Source: Candidatus Hodarchaeota archaeon (lineage in GTDB: Archaea; Asgardarchaeota; Heimdallarchaeia; Hodarchaeales; Hodarchaeaceae). Taken from it: DNA of 34,732 nucleotides. Within the stretch, counting starts at the first letter, position 1; each line of letters starts with the position of its first letter. The notes below the pieces were generated by a model that saw only the letters and a program-made list of their open reading frames with translations, did no database searches and was not told the DNA's origin. The stretch spans positions 1-34,732 of the forward strand of contig JAEOTM010000115.1 of the NCBI GenBank assembly GCA_016839815.1, in the 5' to 3' direction. The position numbers were made by a program, and so were the translations under genes. Below are positions 31,963-34,732 of this stretch, one piece after another.

Positions 31963-32850
31963 TTATTTTTCTAAAAACGTCTTTAACAGCGGATTTACAA
32001 ATTCAGGATGGGTATATTGAGGGATATGCCCACCTCCAGTGATAGCATGAAATTCAATTTCCGGTACCGCTTCAATTACTTTTTTATGCGTATTAAATGG
32101 AAGATTCTGGTCAAGATCGCCCCAAAATAGCTGCATTGGTATTTTCTTACCGACTCTGGTATACACATCTCGTAAATTAGTGAAAGAAATATTCTTCAGT
32201 GTTGAGCGTAGAGCTTGCATGATCCCTTTATACTCGAATTGTTCCATGTACTTCTTCATGTATTTTTTAACGTTCGGATTTTGATGTTGGAAATCAGTTT
32301 GTTGCCCTTCTATCAACATTTCAGGACTGAAGAATCTCATTGTAAGTTGATTTAGAAGAGGTATACGAAGATAAAAGGGAAGAGTTCTGGAATCCGATGG
32401 AAAACCAATCGGAGAAATTAGAGTGAGTTTACTAACCATATTCATATAGTGATCCGCAAATGTCACACATATTCCTCCCCCTAAATTAAAACCAACGAGT
32501 GACAAATTATAATCGTGTATCTGGAGTCTCTCTAACAGCTTGTAAAGTTGATCCACTAGAAATTCTATAGTATACTTAGCTTTCGGACGATCAGAGAATC
32601 CCCGACCAAATAGATCATATCTCAAAACTCGGAAACCAGCATTAACAAGAGTTCTAAAGGTATGATCATAGACCAATAGCGGTGCTGTAAACCCAGGTAC
32701 TAAAATGACATTTTTACCATTTTCTGGCCCTTCTAATTCATAATAGACTTGTCCTCCAGAAATCTCAACAAATTTACCTGGAAGGGATTGTCTTTCAGAT
32801 GCCGTAAGAACTTTGGATTCATATTTAGTTGAGTTTAAATCGCTTCCCAT
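31963..32850 (-). CDS. Alpha/beta-hydrolase-fold protein lacking the serine nucleophile
   Basis: The 295-residue protein has the full alpha/beta-hydrolase layout. The oxyanion region is LVPGFTAP (50-57), FGRGFSDRP is at 81-89 and the elbow reads LVGFNLGGG. A helical lid lies at about 145-215, D247 is in FWGDLDQNLP and H275 in GGGHIP. At the elbow the family motif is G-x-S-x-G; here the nucleophile position is N122 (codon AAT at 32487-32485, one base from AGT serine). With Asp and His kept but no serine, cysteine or aspartate, ordinary ester hydrolysis is not expected. The protein could be a binding protein, use another chemistry, or be recently inactivated. No signal peptide, so cytoplasmic. 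It lies 146 bases upstream of the surface protein on the same strand, apparently as a separate unit. Confidence 0.88.
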   Translation of the reverse strand: MGSDLNSTKYESKVLTASERQSLPGKFVEISGGQVYYELEGPENGKNVILVPGFTAPLLVYDHTFRTLVNAGFRVLRYDLFGRGFSDRPKAKYTIEFLVDQLYKLLERLQIHDYNLSLVGFNLGGGICVTFADHYMNMVSKLTLISPIGFPSDSRTLPFYLRIPLLNQLTMRFFSPEMLIEGQQTDFQHQNPNVKKYMKKYMEQFEYKGIMQALRSTLKNISFTNLRDVYTRVGKKIPMQLFWGDLDQNLPFNTHKKVIEAVPEIEFHAITGGGHIPQYTHPEFVNPLLKTFLEK

Positions 32851-33147
32851 TATTTGGTCTCTCGACAGTTCTTGAAATCGTGGGTATTTTAGATAGAATA
32901 ATTTTGGGAATCACTATTCATTTCTAGAACGGATGATTTTTCAGACTTCAGTTATGTAATTACCGAAATAACAGAGGTCTCTAAGTTCAGTCGACTCCAA
33001 GGGATAGCTTAATAATTTTTGGTTGGTTTTACTCACTTCTTGTTCTCGATTCTGACATAGACGTCCATTTCCTAGAGATCCCCATAATTTTGGGGGATTT
33101 TCACAATAAGAAGTAGAAGATGAATCCACTTACTGCGATAGGTAAAC
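32851..33147. other. Intergenic region with one GC-rich hairpin
   Basis: The gap of about 300 bases between the decayed ABC ATPase and the hydrolase has one clear hairpin at 33078-33098: arms ATCCCC and GGGGAT with a nine-base loop. It lies 50 bases past the ATPase stop, where a terminator could be, but no T-run follows on that strand; TTTT follows on the plus strand. A 62-codon open frame inside it has no coding signs. Confidence 0.4.
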
Positions 33148-33872
33148 CTATTCGATTAATCCATGACTGAATTGGTTCATCGTAAAAGAACTCTCCGAAC
33201 CCTCCGCTATGATGGTACCGTTATTGATAATACCAATTCTGGTACAGAGTTGTTGGGCTAGGTTCATAATATGACTGGAAAACAAGATAGAACCCCCTTG
33301 TTGAATATGAAGTCGAAAAATTTCTTTCCAAATCACAGCGGATCGAGTATCCAGACCTGAAAGAGGTTCATCTAGTATTAAAAGTGGTGGCCTGTGTAAT
33401 AAAGCGGTAATAATTTCTATTTTCCTTTTATTACCCTTGCTGAGACTTGCAATCAATCAGGTATAATATTTTCTAGCATTTAATACCGTTAATAGATGAT
33501 CCAAGGTTTTATACGTAGACTCTGGATTAAGATTCCGTATTGAGGTGATAAAATCTAATAATTCCTTAACAGTCATCGATTCATATAACGAAGATTCTTC
33601 AGGAAGGTACCCAATCAGCTCCTTTACTTGAATCGGTGATTTTATTGGATCATATCCTGCAACCGAGATGTTTCCTGAGTCAATTTCCAATAAACCAAGT
33701 ATTGATTTAAGAGTTGTCATTTTTCCTGCCCCATTTGGTCCTAATAAGCCATAAATTTCACCAGTGAATACAGTAAAGGTAAGTTGATCTACTGCTGTTG
33801 TTTGGCCAAAGTTTTGACTAAATTATTCACTCTTAAGACCGTTTCATTTTTATGTTGTTTAAGATTTCTCAT
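33148..33872 (-). pseudogene. Decayed ABC transporter ATP-binding protein
   Basis: From ATG 33872 (GGTGA nine bases upstream) the frame starts as an ABC ATPase but shifts at about 33806-33810, where one base is missing: ACTTTGGCC should read ACTTTxGGC. Beyond it the correct frame gives TGEIYGLLGPNGAGKMTT, where the Walker A Ser/Thr after the lysine has become methionine. At 33459-33457 an in-frame TGA then interrupts the region before the signature. Reading resumes directly with LIASLSKGNKRK (signature), Walker B PLLILDEPLSGLD and switch FSSHIMN. Assembled length is about 240 residues, normal for an ABC-2 type ATPase. TGA is used as an ordinary stop by other genes here, so this is not recoding. 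Three independent lesions make sequencing error less likely. Upstream regulator and membrane-protein genes remain intact. Confidence 0.85.
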
Positions 33873-33894
33873 TTATGTTTCACCATGGGAATTT

Positions 33895-34251
33895 TCATGT
33901 ACCCAATTGAAAGAGTTGTTGCATGGATTCTCTATACTTATCAAATGCTTTTCTTCCATCCTTTGTCAAACTGATATATGTTCTGGGCGTTTTTTTAGAA
34001 CTTTTCTTCTTTTTAACGAGTTCTTTCTTAAGTTCCACATAACCCACCTCTTGCAGTTTATCTAAATGTGAGGCTAATCTCCCCCAAGTGAATTCAGTTT
34101 GATTCTTTAAATATGTAAAATCTGTTTCTTCCAATGAGTATAAATAAGCAATGATCTTTAACCGAGATGGATCGTGTAAAGTTTTATCAATTTCATTAAT
34201 GGTATCCATATCAATTGGAATAGAGCTAGTTTTTTTCTTAGGCGTCATCAT
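33895..34251 (-). CDS. Winged-helix transcriptional regulator, HTH_34-like
   Basis: The product of about 118 residues starts at one of two adjacent ATGs (34251, 34248), with AGGAAG just upstream. An upstream in-frame TTG at 34269 is less likely. The core reads LHDPSRLKIIAYLYSLEETD, then FTYLKNQTEFTWGRLASHLD as the DNA-recognition helix-turn-helix, KLQEVGYVELKK leading into the wing, a Lys/Ser-rich wing tip and TYISLTKDGRKAFDKY. This is the MarR/ArsR-like HTH_34 pattern, a small dimeric regulator that in archaea and bacteria often sits beside membrane or transporter genes. It overlaps the upstream membrane-protein gene by 14 bases and precedes the ATPase remnant, so it probably controls this locus. 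No effector-binding domain is present. Confidence 0.85.
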   Translation of the reverse strand: MMTPKKKTSSIPIDMDTINEIDKTLHDPSRLKIIAYLYSLEETDFTYLKNQTEFTWGRLASHLDKLQEVGYVELKKELVKKKKSSKKTPRTYISLTKDGRKAFDKYRESMQQLFQLGT

Positions 34252-34732
34252 TATCTTCCTGTATGTCAAGCTGTTCAGAATCTTTAATTATTGGATATTT
34301 TTTTATGAATCTAACAAAAGTAATGAGTCCAATAATGATAGAAATGCTTCCTAATAGTAGTAGATAGATTGTGAAACCAAATTTGGCATTTGGGAAATTC
34401 AACCAGACTATTAACGATCCTAAACTAGTTGAAAATATTCCAATACTGTAATATATTCTTTGACCCGTTTTATCGACCAAATCAAGACTGGGACCAAACA
34501 TAATTAATCCAAAAACGATGGGTAGAAATCTATACCAGTTATCATAGTCGTAAAGTACTCTAGGGTCACCACCAGTAAATGCTATTAACAGAATAAGAAA
34601 TGCAATAATTATCCCAAATGTAAACAGAAGTATACCTGGAAGTAGTTTCTTAGGATCTTCCGTTTTTACTTTAAAATACCCAAGACGAGGATAGGTAAAA
34701 CGAGATTGCAATGATTTGTATAAATAGATAAA
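34238..34732 (-). CDS. Four-helix membrane protein, cut by the right edge of the window
   Basis: The frame is open to the last base of the window, so the start may lie outside. The first in-window possibility is TTG at 34711. About 157 residues are visible from that point: a basic N-terminal cytoplasmic part (RLGYFKVKTEDPKK), then four membrane helices (near 24-46, 63-80, 90-105 and 115-137) and an acidic tail (KDSEQLDIQEDNDDA). No motif is recognised. It overlaps the winged-helix regulator gene. A three-gene unit of membrane protein, regulator and ABC ATPase points to a small transporter or stress-response locus, but the ATPase is broken. The role cannot be assigned further. Confidence 0.65.
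   Translation of the reverse strand, partial: FIYLYKSLQSRFTYPRLGYFKVKTEDPKKLLPGILLFTFGIIIAFLILLIAFTGGDPRVLYDYDNWYRFLPIVFGLIMFGPSLDLVDKTGQRIYYSIGIFSTSLGSLIVWLNFPNAKFGFTIYLLLLGSISIIIGLITFVRFIKKYPIIKDSEQLDIQEDNDDA

Noticed and set aside
32941..33129. 62-codon open frame in the gap upstream of the decayed ABC ATPase
   Set aside because: Composition is Ser/Cys/Asn-mixed with no motif, start site or similarity; it spans a hairpin.
33457..33459. In-frame TGA read as selenocysteine or tryptophan (recoding)
   Set aside because: TGA ends other genes in the window normally, and the same gene also has a frameshift and a broken Walker A, so decay is simpler.

Overview
The window is AT-rich and looks like a piece of an archaeal chromosome, most likely an Asgard archaeon of the Heimdallarchaeia type (moderate confidence, from gene content only). 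The evidence is an archaeal-type HMG-CoA synthase fused to a DUF35 zinc-ribbon domain, PGF-CTERM-like tails on very large Ig-repeat surface proteins, archaeal winged-helix (HTH_34-like) regulation, TATA boxes about 25 bases before apparently leaderless starts, and GGTGA/GGAGG ribosome-binding sites that match an archaeal 16S tail. Eukaryote-flavoured folds (LRR, ankyrin, MPPED-like phosphoesterase) also occur. I saw no tRNA, rRNA, CRISPR array, insertion sequence or integrase.

Layout. 2-2343 (+): the C-terminal part of a leucine-rich-repeat protein, a DMT-type transporter and an Fpg/Nei DNA glycosylase, closely spaced as an operon. 2425-6775 (-): HMG-CoA synthase-DUF35 fusion with a diverged relic of its own 5' end just upstream, a two-domain methyltransferase, and branched-chain aminotransferase. 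7003-8034 (+): a small unknown protein and an MPPED-like phosphoesterase. 8104-17465 (-): two giant cell-surface proteins (1543 and 1577 residues) joined by an ATGA overlap. They have a candidate operator at the promoter and a strong hairpin-plus-T-run terminator. 17780-19321 (+): two unassigned genes, one soluble and one membrane. 19409-23487 (-): ABC ATPase, ABC-2-like permease and a large anchored surface protein. 23639-27411 (+): three unassigned membrane proteins, a quinone-oxidoreductase-like enzyme and a membrane protein with double zinc ribbon. 27408-28505 (-): an ankyrin protein whose stop codon interlocks with that of its convergent neighbour. 28584-28952 (+): a 5'-truncated flavodoxin remnant. 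29069-32850 (-): a beta-propeller/Ig surface protein and an alpha/beta hydrolase lacking its serine nucleophile. 33148-34732 (-): a decayed ABC ATPase, a winged-helix regulator and a membrane protein cut by the window edge.

How it fits together. The dominant theme is the cell envelope: four secreted or anchored proteins made of Ig-like, DUF2341/LamG-like, LVIVD-like or CARDB/DUF11-like modules take up nearly half of the window, and one is downstream of an ABC exporter. The second theme is genome decay: three gene remnants (flavodoxin, ABC ATPase, HMG-CoA synthase 5' end), one exact 30-base duplication and one probable pseudoenzyme lie among otherwise intact genes. No complete known defence or mobile system is present.
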